A stretch of DNA of 64,000 nt. It comes from Verrucomicrobiota bacterium. GTDB taxonomy: Bacteria > Verrucomicrobiota > Verrucomicrobiia > Chthoniobacterales > UBA10450. Position numbers and translations under genes: made by a program. Shown piece after piece: positions 33,869 through 43,878 of the stretch (position 1 is the stretch's first letter; each line of letters starts with the position of its first letter). The notes beneath the pieces are model-generated. The model was not told the origin of the DNA, ran no database searches, and saw nothing but the letters and a program-made list of their open reading frames with translations. The stretch covers positions 62,001 to 126,000 of the forward strand of contig QHNH01000022.1 in the NCBI GenBank assembly GCA_003218375.1, in the 5' to 3' direction.

Positions 33869-34708
33869 TCAGGGCGAAGATTTGCGGAAACGGACGCCCA
33901 TCTGGACCAGCGCTTTTTTCTTCAATGGCCAGGGCAGCGATCGACTGACGCGCTCCGCGAGCTGCACAATTCTTCGCGGTAATATTCTCAAGAGAGTCTC
34001 CATCTTCACGTGCCCGGCGGTTAACGGGTTGGTGAAGAGAGCGATCTTCTCGACCACCAATCCCGCGCGCTGGGCCAGCGGCTCGATCTCATCGACATGG
34101 AGAAGAAAGATGTGGCCGTCGGCGTTCGGTTTGAATTGGATCGATTCGAAGACCGCTGGGTCCGTGCATTCGGAAAATTTCGGGAGGCGATTTTTGAAAT
34201 AGCCGCCGTTCGGTGTGGTCATGACAATGTAACCGCCCGGCCTAACGAGTGTCGCCGCTTTCGCCAGGAAATCATCGGGATGCGCGACGTGCTCGATAAT
34301 CTCGGTGATGAGGACCGCATCGAAGAGGGAGGGGAACGCCAGCTCGAAGGCGTTGCCGGCGGCGAACGCAATCTTCCCCCGATCCTGTTTCAGACGGACA
34401 TAATCCGCCAGCTCGGTCCGGAGATCGTTCCAGGTCACGTCGAAACCGAGCTCGGCCAGCGTCAGAGAAAAATTTCCCTGCGCGGCCGCGACATCGAGAA
34501 TGCGCGCGCCGGGCGACAGCACCTCGATCAGCAGCCGCAGCGTTTCACGCCGGCGATTTTCGTAAGCGTAGGCGTAACCGTAATGCGAAATCTCCCCGTA
34601 GATTTCGCTCTGGTCGTAGAAGTAGGATTCCTTCCACGACTGCGGCCAGTCCGGCTCCGGTTCGATTCGCTTCACCGACAAAAATTCTTCGACCGTTGCC
34701 AAGCGCAA
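33869..34708 (-). CDS. Class I SAM-dependent methyltransferase (UbiE/Coq5-like)
   Basis: 279 residues from a TTG start; a second TTG is 6 bp downstream. Motif I is ARILDVAAAQGNFSLTLAEL, motif II VTWNDLRTELADYV, motif III LVRPGGYIVMTTPNGGYF, and DAVLITEIIEHVAHPDD is the catalytic-face strand. The C-terminus is basic. The acceptor is unknown; the fold fits small-molecule or lipid methylation. It is divergent from glgX with a 29-bp gap. Confidence 0.8.
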   Translation of the reverse strand: MRLATVEEFLSVKRIEPEPDWPQSWKESYFYDQSEIYGEISHYGYAYAYENRRRETLRLLIEVLSPGARILDVAAAQGNFSLTLAELGFDVTWNDLRTELADYVRLKQDRGKIAFAAGNAFELAFPSLFDAVLITEIIEHVAHPDDFLAKAATLVRPGGYIVMTTPNGGYFKNRLPKFSECTDPAVFESIQFKPNADGHIFLLHVDEIEPLAQRAGLVVEKIALFTNPLTAGHVKMETLLRILPRRIVQLAERVSRSLPWPLKKKALVQMGVRFRKSSP

Positions 34709-34737
34709 AAGCGTAGCGGATAGGAAACGCTCATTTT

Positions 34738-37008
34738 ATGACGCCGGTAAAAATTTGGTTGGGGTATCCATATCCGCTCGGAGCGACCTGGCTCGGCAAC
34801 GGGGTCAACTTCGCGATTTTCTCCGAGATGGCTACCTCGGTCGATCTTTGTCTTTTCGATAACATCGACGCGCCCCAGGAAAATATCCGGATCCCGATGA
34901 CGGAACAGACCGACCAGGTCTGGCACGTTTTTCTGCCCGATGTCCGACCGGGACAACTCTACGGCTACCGAGTCTACGGACCGTACGATCCGGAGCGCGG
35001 GATGCGTTTCAATAGCTCGAAGGTGCTGATCGATCCCTATGCGAAAGCGATCGCGGGCCAGGTGAATTGGGCGGACGAAATGTTTGGTTACGTTGTCGGC
35101 GACGCGCACGAAGATCTTTCGCGCGACTTTCGCGATGACGCCTGGGGGATGCCCAAAGCGGCGGTGATCGATAACGCCTTCGATTGGGGGAACGACAAAC
35201 GGCTCGGCATCCCGTTGCACAGCTCGATCATCTACGAGATGCACGTAAAGGGGTTTACTCGGCTCTGCCCCGACGTGCCGCCGGAATTGCGCGGGACTTA
35301 TGCCGGCCTCGGGAGCGCGGGTGCGATCAAGTATCTAAAAGATATCGGCATCACCGCGGTCGAATTGCTGCCCGTGCATCAGCACATCGACGACAAGGTT
35401 CTGGTCGATCGTGGCCTAACGAATTACTGGGGCTACAACACGATCGGTTTCTTCGCGCCGGAAGCGAAGTACTCGAGCAGCGGCGTGATGGGCGAGCAGG
35501 TCTCCGAGTTTAAGAGCATGGTGCGCAATCTTCACGCGGCCGGGATCGAGGTGATCCTCGACGTTGTCTACAACCATACCGCGGAGGGAAACAATCTCGG
35601 GCCTACGCTGAGTTTTCGCGGCGTGGACAATCCTGCTTATTACCGGCTCTCGCCGGAAGATCCGAGAAAGTACATGGATTTCACCGGGACCGGGAACACG
35701 TTCAACCTGCTCCATCCGCGCACGCTTCAGCTGGTGATGGACAGCCTCCGTTACTGGGTGAACGACATGCACGTGGATGGGTTCCGGTTCGATCTCGCTT
35801 CCACCCTGGCGCGCGACGACAAGGGCGTGAACAAACTCCACGCTTTTTTTGAAATCATTCACCAGGACCCGGTGCTCTCGCAGGTGAAGTTAATCGCGGA
35901 ACCGTGGGACGTGGGCGAGGGCGGTTACCAGGTTGGAAATTTCCCGGTGTTATGGGCGGAATGGAACGGGAAATATCGCGATGAAGTCCGGCGATTCTGG
36001 AAGGGCGACGAAGGCCGGATCGGCGAGATCGCGTATCGGCTCACGGGCAGCCCCGATTTGTATCAGCACAGCGGGCGGCGTCCGTACGCCAGCATCAATT
36101 TCATCACGGCGCACGACGGTTTTACCCTGAACGATCTCGTCAGCTACAGCGAGAAACACAACGAAGCGAACGGCGAGGAGAACCGCGACGGTGACAACCA
36201 CAACAACTCATGGAACTGCGGCGTGGAAGGCCCGACCGACGATCCGCAAATCAACGCGCTGCGATCGCGGCAGCGGCGGAATTTTTTGACGACGCTCTTT
36301 CTTTCCCAGGGCGTGCCGATGCTGCTCGCCGGCGACGAATGGGCGCGGACGCAGAACGGCAACAACAATACGTATTGTCAGGACAACGAGCTGAACTGGC
36401 TTTCCTGGGAGCACAACGACGAGCAGAAAGAGCTGCTCGATTTCACGAAGAAACTCATTCAGCTCCGGCGCGATCATCCGGTTTTTCGCCGGCCAAAATT
36501 TTTCCAGGGCCGCCGGATCCGCGGCTCGGAGATTCGCGATGTGATGTGGTTCAATCCCGGCGGCAACGAAATGACGGACGAGGAATGGACCTCGCCCTTC
36601 GTGCGCGCCATCGAAGTGCTGTTAAGCGGCGATACAATCGACGTCCTGAGTTTCGAGGGCGAACCGATCCGCGACGAGACTTTCCTGTTCCTGATCAACG
36701 CGCATTTTGAGCCGCTTCCTTTTGTTCTGCCGGGCGAAGAACATCTCGAATGGCTGCTCGTTCTCGACACGGAGGAGGAACACGGCTTCCTGCCGGAGCC
36801 GCAGAAGTTCGCGTCTGGCGATGACGTGGAAGTGATCGGGCGTGGAATGAAATTGCTCAAGTTGGCGACGGGCGCGCAGGCGCGGGCGCGTCATGAATCG
36901 TGGAAGAAACGGCAGGTGCAATTGCCCCGCGATGTGATGCCGGGCGCGGGGGCGAAGCCGCCGCCCTTGCCGGAACAACCCGCACAATCTGATGGCGACG
37001 GAACATAG
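34738..37008 (+). CDS. glgX: Glycogen debranching enzyme (GlgX, GH13 isoamylase type)
   Basis: 756 residues. An N-terminal CBM48 (YPLGATWLGNGVNFAIFSEM) precedes the GH13 barrel with DVVYNHTAEGN, DGFRFDLASTLAR (nucleophile Asp), IAEPWDVGEGGYQVG (acid/base Glu) and FITAHDGFTLNDLVSY (third carboxylate). It hydrolyses alpha-1,6 branches of glycogen. The long 3' part (after about 640) includes an SSVIS-like region and a Pro/Gly tail. The stop TAG lies in the GAACATAG start of a family B repeat. No other glycogen gene is adjacent. Confidence 0.95.
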   Translation: MTPVKIWLGYPYPLGATWLGNGVNFAIFSEMATSVDLCLFDNIDAPQENIRIPMTEQTDQVWHVFLPDVRPGQLYGYRVYGPYDPERGMRFNSSKVLIDPYAKAIAGQVNWADEMFGYVVGDAHEDLSRDFRDDAWGMPKAAVIDNAFDWGNDKRLGIPLHSSIIYEMHVKGFTRLCPDVPPELRGTYAGLGSAGAIKYLKDIGITAVELLPVHQHIDDKVLVDRGLTNYWGYNTIGFFAPEAKYSSSGVMGEQVSEFKSMVRNLHAAGIEVILDVVYNHTAEGNNLGPTLSFRGVDNPAYYRLSPEDPRKYMDFTGTGNTFNLLHPRTLQLVMDSLRYWVNDMHVDGFRFDLASTLARDDKGVNKLHAFFEIIHQDPVLSQVKLIAEPWDVGEGGYQVGNFPVLWAEWNGKYRDEVRRFWKGDEGRIGEIAYRLTGSPDLYQHSGRRPYASINFITAHDGFTLNDLVSYSEKHNEANGEENRDGDNHNNSWNCGVEGPTDDPQINALRSRQRRNFLTTLFLSQGVPMLLAGDEWARTQNGNNNTYCQDNELNWLSWEHNDEQKELLDFTKKLIQLRRDHPVFRRPKFFQGRRIRGSEIRDVMWFNPGGNEMTDEEWTSPFVRAIEVLLSGDTIDVLSFEGEPIRDETFLFLINAHFEPLPFVLPGEEHLEWLLVLDTEEEHGFLPEPQKFASGDDVEVIGRGMKLLKLATGAQARARHESWKKRQVQLPRDVMPGAGAKPPPLPEQPAQSDGDGT

Positions 37009-37140
37009 GCCTGGGGCCTGTGCGGCCCACGGACATTCTGTCCGTTGTCTGCCCTGGGCTGCGATCACAGCGGAGTGCAACTCCGCTGGGCGCACAGACC
37101 AGAGGTCTATGTTCCGGGGACGGACAGCGCCCGTCCCTCC
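36999..37140. repeat. Family B palindromic element copy 3 plus half of a family D element
   Basis: CGGAACATAGGCCTGGGGCCTGTG begins the element, GGACATTCTGTCC and CAGCGGAGTGCAACTCCGCTG are inner hairpins, and CTATGTTCCGG ends it at 37117. It is followed by CGGACAGCGCCCGTCCCTCC, which resembles a D-family right half. It lies between convergent genes and overlaps the glgX stop codon. Confidence 0.83.
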
Positions 37141-37143
37141 AAT

Positions 37144-40100
37144 TTACGTTCGTCGCACTTCGAGCTGGCGCCGCAAGATCCAATGCAGGATTCCGAGTAA
37201 TCCCAGCGTGGATGCGATCAGCACGATCGTGTTGAAGATAAACAGGTCCACCTTCAGTCCGAAGTAGCGTTTCTCTTCGCCGAAGAAGACGTTCAATTTT
37301 CCCCCGCGCCGGTAATCGCTCTGTTCCATCTCGGCATTCGAGATCAGGTCGGACACTTTCTGGTTCACGTAGAGCTGCTCGGCCGTAACGGGGCCGGTCG
37401 CGTCCTTGAAGACCTCGCGGTCGAAGGGCCGTTTCCCGGAGATCACGTCGTCCGTGAGCGCGAGGTAACGGTCGAGTTCCTCGGCCGACTTCGCTTCGAG
37501 GCCGGACAACATCGCAAGCACTTCCTTGAGGTCGTTCAGCCGCTTGGTGTTTGCCGGGTCCTGGTTCCGTTGTTCGACAATCTTTTGCATCTCGCGAGTG
37601 ATCCGTTCCTGCCGGCGGGTGAGCGGGTTCAACTTCGCCTGGGCCACCACCATTTCCTCATACGACCAGCGCATCGCGATGAACTGGCAGACGAACGGGA
37701 CCTGCAACCGGCTGCTCATCTTCTTGCCGCTCTCCTCGCTCGGATGTTCGGAGAACCAGCGAGTGAACGTGTAAACCAGCCCGAGGTTCCGGTTCATGTC
37801 CTCATATTTAATGAGCGCGCCGCCCATGATGATCTGCGGGATCAGGACCAGCGGGACGATGTTCGACGCGGTCTTCGGATCGGCCACGAGGGAGGAGACG
37901 ACGAGCCCGAGCGCGACGCCGCCCATTGCGGTCATGAGCATGATGCCGAGATCCACCCAGAACATGCCGCGGATCTCGAGGATGTAATTGCCGATCAGGA
38001 CGAAGAGGATGCATTGGAAGAGCGCGAAGAACCCGAGCGACATGAACTTTGAGAAGACGTAGTAGGGCAGGCGAACGTTTAGATTCCGCTCGCGTTGGAG
38101 GACGGCGCGATCGCGGATGATGTCGTCGGCACTGTTCGTTAGGCCGAGGAACATGGCCACGATCAGGCTGAGGAAAAGGAAGACCGGGATGTGGTAGGCC
38201 GAAGCGTAGTCATACTCGCCGCGCTCCGAATAGCGGAGCAGGGTGGCAATGAGGAGCGCGAGGACCGGCGCGACCCCGATGGTGATGACAAGGTTCGCGC
38301 GATTGCGCAGCTTGCTCATGAAGGAGCGGCGCATCAGGGTGCGCAATTGCGTCCACTCGTCGCGCCAGCGCATGAAGAAACGGCGCTTATTCGAGAGCGC
38401 GGCGGGAAGCGCCGGCGCTGGGCCGCGGCGGAGTGAGACCTGTTTCACGTCCTGGATCAGCCGGAACGCTTCGTATTTGTCCCGCCAGAATTCCGGCGAG
38501 TAACGGCGCGCGGCCACGAGCTGCCCGCGCGTGTTCTCTTCATAGATGATGTCGCCGCTGATATCGCGGAGCGGCGTTTCGAGAACGTCGAAGATGAATT
38601 CCGGCCGGGTGGTTCCGCACGATGGGCACGCGCCGAGATCGGCACCGAACTGGTGCTGATGTTCCGCCTCGGCGAAGTAGCGGAGCATGTCCGTCGGCGT
38701 GCCGAAAAAGACGAGCCGGCCGCCTTTGTCGAACAGGATCGCCTTATGAAACATCTGGAACAGCTTCGAGCTCGGCTGGTGGATCGTGACGATGATGATC
38801 TTGTTGTGGGCGAGGGCGCGGATGATCTCGATGACGTGCTCGGAATCCTTCGACGACAAACCGGACGTCGGCTCGTCGAAAAGGTAAACGTCCGCCGAGC
38901 CGATCATGTCGAGGCCGATGTTGAGCCGTTTCCGTTCGCCGCCGCTCAGCGTTTTCTTCACCGGGCTGCCGACGATGCTGTCGCGCCTTTCGTTTAACCC
39001 GAGCTCGATCAGTTTGCCTTCGAGCCGGCGCGTCAAGTCGCGTCCGGAAAGATGCGGGGCGCGAATGGCCGCGGCGAATTGCAGGTTCTCGCCGATGGTC
39101 AGATGCTCATCGAACGCGTCTTCCTGCGGGATGTAACTGATGTAGCCCTTGAGCAGATCGAGGTTCTCGTAGAGCGGCCGATCATTGAGCAGCACCTGGC
39201 CCTGGGTCGGCTGGAGCTGGCCGCCCAAAACTTTCATGAGCGTGCTTTTGCCCGAGCCGCTCGCGCCCATCACGCAGACGAGCTCGCCGCGATTGATCGA
39301 GAACGAGACGCCTTCCAATCCGATCTCGTTGTTCCCGAAACGGTGAGTGACATCCACCACTTCGAGCGAGCGAATGATGTTGCGCTCTTCCTCGATTATG
39401 CGCTCGGAGAAATTGCAGCGCAGAAATTGGCCGACATCGATCCGGATGGTGTCGCCGTCCTGAAGCGGCGCCGTCGTGCGCACCGGCGTTTCGCCGACGA
39501 GGATCGGGCGGTCGGCGTCGATCACTTCCAAAGTGCCAACGCGCTTGTCGTAGTCGCACAGAATTTTCAGGAGGACGTCGCCGCTCGTCCCCGGCGAGAG
39601 AAGAATGTCGTCTTCCTCGAGCATGCTCGGGTTATTCGAGACGAGGTATTCGGACTTCGAGGCTTTGAGCTGGAACCGGCCGCCCATGGCGCGGGCACGC
39701 CGACGCAGATCGAGCAGGTCCATCTCGCTGTCGTTATGAAAAACGATCCGGTCCTCGAGCGTGGCTTCAACGGTCGAGCCGGCCTTCAGTTTCACGCCAT
39801 TGAGGACGGCGTTCACGTCGCGGAGCGCTTTCACGCGCACCTTCAAACCGAACGTGACTTCGAGCGCGCTTTCGCGGGATTTCGAGCGCTCGAGCTGCAC
39901 TTCATCCGCGTCTTTATGGACGCGCACGAAAATCTGCGGGAGCGAAACATTCTTCTTCGCGTTGAAATACGCGGCCAGCTCCTGGTAGGTGAGGAATTGG
40001 TCGCCGACCAGGATGCGTTGTCCCGGGTAAATCCGGCAAAATCCGCCGCGCAATAGCGGCCGGCCCCGCACCGAGATGGTCTGGCCGGTGTAGTTCTTGA

Positions 40101-40752
40101 GCAGGATCAAGTCGTGATAACGAAACGCGAGCAGTCGATCGTTTCCGGTCAGACTTTTCAGGACTACGTCCGCTGCACCGTTGGTCCCGAACGAAAGCGA
40201 TTCGAGGGGCGACGCGCCGCGCTGGTAAATGGACGCGTCCGCGTCTTCCGAGGCGTTCAACTGGTAAACGATGTCGATCGCCTGCGCCGCCATCCCGAGC
40301 TGCGACATGAACGAGTAAAACGCGACGACCTGTTCCTGTTTCAGTCCCGCCTGCGAAATCAAGTCGTAAAGTTGCACCCCGAGCATGATCTTGCGGTCAG
40401 TGCCAAGAGAGGCTGAGAGCTTCTGCGCCATCGCGCCAAGGTCCTGCTGCTCGTAAAGCGCCTGGCGAAACAATTGGCGCAGCTCCGAGTAAACCGCTTC
40501 GGGATAATCGTAGCGAAGGAACCCAAGGCTCGAGTCGATTTCTTCCTCGAGCAGGACGCCGTCCGCTTTCGAAAAACTGGCCAGCACTTGGATCAGAAGC
40601 GGCAACAGGTTCGGCCCTTCCGAAACACTTCGCGGTTTCCGCAACGCCCGCCGCATCCAGCGCCGGCTCCGCCGCTGGATGCGATACGCGAACGGCGTCA
40701 CCTTCTGCACCGCACGATCGATCTTGTCTGCGACTTTGGTTAGGGCCGTCAT
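37144..40752 (-). CDS. Large ABCG-type transporter with TerB-like and FHA domains
   Basis: 1202 residues. Residues about 45-165 are helical and TerB-like (LPLLIQVLASFSKADGVLLE). Residues about 180-460 hold two FHA-like beta modules (LLAFRYHDLILLKNYTGQTI, GETPVRTTAPLQDGDTIRID). The ATPase has Walker A GASGSGKST, signature LSGGERKR and Walker B DVYLFDEPTSGLSS. Near 700 is a CPSCG motif. The C-terminal ABC2 membrane domain has about six segments split by a soluble region of about 150 residues. FHA binds phosphothreonine, so regulation by a Ser/Thr kinase is plausible. The exported substrate is unknown. Confidence 0.86.
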   Translation of the reverse strand: MTALTKVADKIDRAVQKVTPFAYRIQRRSRRWMRRALRKPRSVSEGPNLLPLLIQVLASFSKADGVLLEEEIDSSLGFLRYDYPEAVYSELRQLFRQALYEQQDLGAMAQKLSASLGTDRKIMLGVQLYDLISQAGLKQEQVVAFYSFMSQLGMAAQAIDIVYQLNASEDADASIYQRGASPLESLSFGTNGAADVVLKSLTGNDRLLAFRYHDLILLKNYTGQTISVRGRPLLRGGFCRIYPGQRILVGDQFLTYQELAAYFNAKKNVSLPQIFVRVHKDADEVQLERSKSRESALEVTFGLKVRVKALRDVNAVLNGVKLKAGSTVEATLEDRIVFHNDSEMDLLDLRRRARAMGGRFQLKASKSEYLVSNNPSMLEEDDILLSPGTSGDVLLKILCDYDKRVGTLEVIDADRPILVGETPVRTTAPLQDGDTIRIDVGQFLRCNFSERIIEEERNIIRSLEVVDVTHRFGNNEIGLEGVSFSINRGELVCVMGASGSGKSTLMKVLGGQLQPTQGQVLLNDRPLYENLDLLKGYISYIPQEDAFDEHLTIGENLQFAAAIRAPHLSGRDLTRRLEGKLIELGLNERRDSIVGSPVKKTLSGGERKRLNIGLDMIGSADVYLFDEPTSGLSSKDSEHVIEIIRALAHNKIIIVTIHQPSSKLFQMFHKAILFDKGGRLVFFGTPTDMLRYFAEAEHQHQFGADLGACPSCGTTRPEFIFDVLETPLRDISGDIIYEENTRGQLVAARRYSPEFWRDKYEAFRLIQDVKQVSLRRGPAPALPAALSNKRRFFMRWRDEWTQLRTLMRRSFMSKLRNRANLVITIGVAPVLALLIATLLRYSERGEYDYASAYHIPVFLFLSLIVAMFLGLTNSADDIIRDRAVLQRERNLNVRLPYYVFSKFMSLGFFALFQCILFVLIGNYILEIRGMFWVDLGIMLMTAMGGVALGLVVSSLVADPKTASNIVPLVLIPQIIMGGALIKYEDMNRNLGLVYTFTRWFSEHPSEESGKKMSSRLQVPFVCQFIAMRWSYEEMVVAQAKLNPLTRRQERITREMQKIVEQRNQDPANTKRLNDLKEVLAMLSGLEAKSAEELDRYLALTDDVISGKRPFDREVFKDATGPVTAEQLYVNQKVSDLISNAEMEQSDYRRGGKLNVFFGEEKRYFGLKVDLFIFNTIVLIASTLGLLGILHWILRRQLEVRRT

Positions 40753-40820
40753 TTTACAGGGGTCGCGCGGAAATTACCGCAGGCACGGGGTTACCGCAAT
40801 GCGCGGCCCCTATAGGTCAT

Positions 40821-40895
40821 TGGAGCCGGCACGCCCTCGTGCCGGAGACTTGAGGCATCGATTCCTCCCAACGGCCTGAGGGCAGGCCGTCTCCA
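40821..40895. repeat. Palindromic element, family C copy 1
   Basis: TGGAG foot, perfect stem CCGGCACG-CCCT-CGTGCCGG, spacer, then AACGGCCTGAGGGCAGGCCGT ending CTCCA. A remnant of the 9-bp minisatellite (CTATAGGTCAT) directly precedes it. It lies upstream of ftsH. Confidence 0.85.
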
Positions 40896-40960
40896 AGTTT
40901 TGCATTGCCAAGACTTCATGTTAGCGTTTTCGCGCCTGACAAAAACGGGCTCCACATCTC

Positions 40961-42997
40961 ATGGCCCAGCCTGATCGCAACTCTCAGAAAGAGAACAAAC
41001 CTCGCGGAAACGAGCCGAGCTTTAATTGGCGCGGCGTTATTCTCATCGCCATCGCCTTTGCCCTCATCGGCCTCGCGGTCCTCTTCCGCGGCGGGGCTTA
41101 TGCAAATTTCGAGGACGTTCCCTATAACCGGTTCCTCGAGCTGCTCGAGAACAAGCAGATCGTCGTGGACAAGAATTATCCGCTCCAGCTGGTTTACCAG
41201 GAAGGGCAGCCCACCCAGACCTTGCGCGGTGCTTATATCAAACAGGCGGTCGGCCCGAACGGCGCGCAGCAGGTTCCGTTTCGCACGACGGTCGCGCTGA
41301 ATTACGCGACGAATCTGCAGGAAAAACTCGCCGCTGCCGGTATCCAGCCCGCGATTCGCACCGACTCTAACCTGATGGCGCAAACGCTCGTCGGGTTCCT
41401 GCCCATCGCGCTCTTCCTGCTCGTCCTTTATTTTCTTTTCCGCCAGCAAATCCGGATGGCCGGCAAAGGCGCGCTCAACTTCGGCAAATCGAAGGCGCGG
41501 ATGCTCGCGCGGGATAAGAACAAGATCACGTTCAAGGACGTCGCCGGCGTCGAGGAAGCCAAGGATGAAGTCCAGGAGCTGGTCGAATTTTTGCGCGATC
41601 CGAAAAAATTCCAGAAACTCGGCGGCCGGATTCCGAAAGGCGTGTTGCTCGTAGGACCTCCGGGAACCGGCAAGACGTTGCTCGCCCGCGCCATCGCGGG
41701 CGAAGCCGATGTGCCGTTCTTCTCGATCAGCGGCTCGGATTTTGTGGAGATGTTTGTCGGTGTCGGCGCTTCGCGCGTGCGCGACATGTTCGAGCAAGGG
41801 AAGAAATCGGCGCCCTGCATTATTTTCATCGACGAAATCGACGCGGTCGGCCGGCATCGCGGCCACGGCGTCGGCGGCGGGCATGACGAGCGCGAGCAAA
41901 CCCTGAATGCGTTGCTTGTTGAGATGGACGGCTTCGATACCCAGGAAGGCGTCATCATTATCGCCGCGACGAACCGGCCCGATGTTCTCGATCCCGCACT
42001 CTTGCGTCCCGGCCGTTTCGATCGCCAGATCACCGTGAATTTGCCGGACGTGAAAGGCCGCGAGGAAATCCTGCGCGTTCATTCGAAGAAAGTGAAACTC
42101 GCGGAAGGCGTCGATCTCCAGGTTGTCGCGCGCGGCACGCCCGGATATTCCGGCGCGGAGCTGGCGAACGTGATCAACGAAGCGGCGCTGCTCGCCGCGC
42201 GCCGCGGTTTGAAGGGAATCACGCTGCACGAGCTCGAGGAAGCGCGCGACAAAGTCCGCTGGGGCAAGGAGCGCCGCAGCATGGCACTGAGCGAAAAGGA
42301 AAAAACGAACACCGCGTATCACGAAGCCGGCCACGCGTTGCTCCTCGAATTGCTTCCGCACACCGAGCCGCTCCACAAAGTCACGATCATCCCGCGCGGC
42401 CCGTCCCTCGGCTCGACCATGTGGCTGCCGGAGGAAGACAAATACACCAATCGCAAGAACGAGCTGATCGCCGGCCTCGCCGTCGGCATGGGCGGCCGCG
42501 TCGCGGAAGAAATTGTTTTCGGCGATGTCACCAACGGCGCTCGCGGCGACATCAAGCAGGCCACCGCTGTCGCCCGCCGGATGGTTTGCGAATGGGGCAT
42601 GAGCGAGAAGATGGGCATGGTCGAGTACGGCGAGCACGAAGATTACGTGTTCCTCGGCCGCGACATCTCGCGGGCCCGCGATTACAGCGAAGCGACCGCC
42701 GAGCAGATCGACGGCGAAGTCCGCAAACTGATCGACAACGCCTACCAGACCGCGATGCAGGTCCTGACTCAGCACCGCGAGCACCTCGAAGCGATCGCGA
42801 AAGCTCTTCTCGAATACGAAACTCTCGACGGCGCCCAGATCAAGGAAATCATCGAGCACGGTCGCCTGATCAATCCACCTCCCGGCGCTCCGCCTCCCGG
42901 CCAGAAGATGCCTCCCGAAAAACCTCCCAAACAAGTCGTCGTCGCCCCCGACGTCGCCCCGCCGCTGCCCGGCGCCCTCGGTGGCGCTCCGGCGTAG
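40961..42997 (+). CDS. ftsH: ATP-dependent zinc metalloprotease FtsH
   Basis: 678 residues. Two N-terminal membrane segments ([36 protein letters not shown]) flank a periplasmic domain. The AAA module has Walker A GPPGTGKT, Walker [13 protein letters not shown] and the second region of homology ([20 protein letters not shown]). The protease domain has the HEXXH zinc site in YHEAGHALL. It degrades misfolded membrane proteins and some cytoplasmic ones. The C-terminus is Pro-rich ([10 protein letters not shown]). The ATG at 40961 gives a good N-terminus. Confidence 0.97.
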   Translation: MAQPDRNSQKENKPRGNEPSFNWRGVILIAIAFALIGLAVLFRGGAYANFEDVPYNRFLELLENKQIVVDKNYPLQLVYQEGQPTQTLRGAYIKQAVGPNGAQQVPFRTTVALNYATNLQEKLAAAGIQPAIRTDSNLMAQTLVGFLPIALFLLVLYFLFRQQIRMAGKGALNFGKSKARMLARDKNKITFKDVAGVEEAKDEVQELVEFLRDPKKFQKLGGRIPKGVLLVGPPGTGKTLLARAIAGEADVPFFSISGSDFVEMFVGVGASRVRDMFEQGKKSAPCIIFIDEIDAVGRHRGHGVGGGHDEREQTLNALLVEMDGFDTQEGVIIIAATNRPDVLDPALLRPGRFDRQITVNLPDVKGREEILRVHSKKVKLAEGVDLQVVARGTPGYSGAELANVINEAALLAARRGLKGITLHELEEARDKVRWGKERRSMALSEKEKTNTAYHEAGHALLLELLPHTEPLHKVTIIPRGPSLGSTMWLPEEDKYTNRKNELIAGLAVGMGGRVAEEIVFGDVTNGARGDIKQATAVARRMVCEWGMSEKMGMVEYGEHEDYVFLGRDISRARDYSEATAEQIDGEVRKLIDNAYQTAMQVLTQHREHLEAIAKALLEYETLDGAQIKEIIEHGRLINPPPGAPPPGQKMPPEKPPKQVVVAPDVAPPLPGALGGAPA

Positions 42998-43024
42998 CCT
43001 GCACGCTGTGCGGATTAGATCCGA

Positions 43025-43432
43025 GTGAACAAAAGTATTCCGGATCGAACTCTAGCTACCAGGCCGTTTCAGTTTACAGGTCGTGTTCGCAGTTTTCGCC
43101 ACGCCATCGTCGGCGTTCTGCGAATGATCCGCTGCCAGCATAACGCGTGGATTCATGCCGCGGCCACGCTGTTGGTTCTAACCGCTGCGTTCGCGCTGCG
43201 AGTTTCCGCGGCGGATTGGTGCTGGATCATTCTGGCGATCTCGATCGTCTGGACCGCTGAAGCCCTGAACACCGCTTTCGAGTTTCTGGCCGACGCCGCA
43301 TCGCCAGAGTTTCATCCGCTGGTTCGCGACGCGAAAGATGTCGCGGACGCCGCCGTGCTTGTTACCGCGATGGCCGCCGCAGTCATCGGGGTCATTATCT
43401 TTTGGCCTTACGTGGCGAGACTAATTTCATGA
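43025..43432 (+). CDS. dgkA: Diacylglycerol/undecaprenol kinase (DgkA-like)
   Basis: 135 residues from GTG. About three membrane segments with the family signature EALNTAFEFLADAA followed by DAKDVADAAVLVTAMAAA. It phosphorylates diacylglycerol or undecaprenol at the inner membrane. The stop codon overlaps the next gene (ATGA). It begins 27 bp after ftsH and may be co-transcribed. Confidence 0.9.
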   Translation: MNKSIPDRTLATRPFQFTGRVRSFRHAIVGVLRMIRCQHNAWIHAAATLLVLTAAFALRVSAADWCWIILAISIVWTAEALNTAFEFLADAASPEFHPLVRDAKDVADAAVLVTAMAAAVIGVIIFWPYVARLIS

Positions 43433-43782
43433 GCACACCGACTAGTTACGACGAATATTTAGCGGGCTTGAGAAACGACAAGCGACGCGCGCTTGAAAAA
43501 CTTCGGAAGGACATCAAAGCGGCGGCGCCGAAGGCGGAGGGGTGCATCAGTTACGGGATTCCCGGTTTTCGGCTGAATGGGAAGTTGTTGGTGAGCTACG
43601 GCGCGGCGGCGAAGCATTGCGCATTTTATCCGGGGTCGATCGCGCAGGATTTCACGAAAGAGTTGAAGGAATACGATACGAGCGGCAAAGGAACGATTCG
43701 ATTTTCGGCGGACAAACCTTTGCCGACAACGCTCGTGCGGAAGATTGTGAAAGCGCGGGCGGCTCAGCAGACCGGAACGTAG
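43429..43782 (+). CDS. DUF1801 family protein (YdhG/YjbR-like)
   Basis: 117 residues from the ATG at 43429, which overlaps the dgkA stop by four bases. The motif AEGCISYGIPGFRLNGKLLVSYGAAAKHCAFYP is characteristic of DUF1801, with a conserved lysine-rich N-terminal helix. Members are small alpha/beta proteins related to YdhG; an iron-chaperone or nucleic-acid role has been suggested for relatives but is unproven here. Confidence 0.78.
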   Translation: MSTPTSYDEYLAGLRNDKRRALEKLRKDIKAAAPKAEGCISYGIPGFRLNGKLLVSYGAAAKHCAFYPGSIAQDFTKELKEYDTSGKGTIRFSADKPLPTTLVRKIVKARAAQQTGT

Positions 43783-43785
43783 CTT

Positions 43786-43861
43786 TGGAGACGGCCTGAC
43801 CTCAGGCCGTTGAGAGAAAGCGATGCTGCAAGCCCACCGGCACGAGGGCGTGCCGGCTCCA
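43786..43861. repeat. Palindromic element, family C copy 2
   Basis: TGGAG foot, perfect stem ACGGCCTGA-CC-TCAGGCCGT, 25-bp spacer, then CCGGCACG-AGGG-CGTGCCGG ending CTCCA. Same two hairpins as 40821-40895 in inverse order. It separates convergent genes. Confidence 0.87.
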
Positions 43862-43878
43862 AGGCGTGGAATCAAAAG

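Noticed and set aside
40916-42934. 672-codon open frame antisense to ftsH
   Set aside because: It is a GC-rich shadow frame of a certain gene; composition is odd for a protein and no motif is seen.
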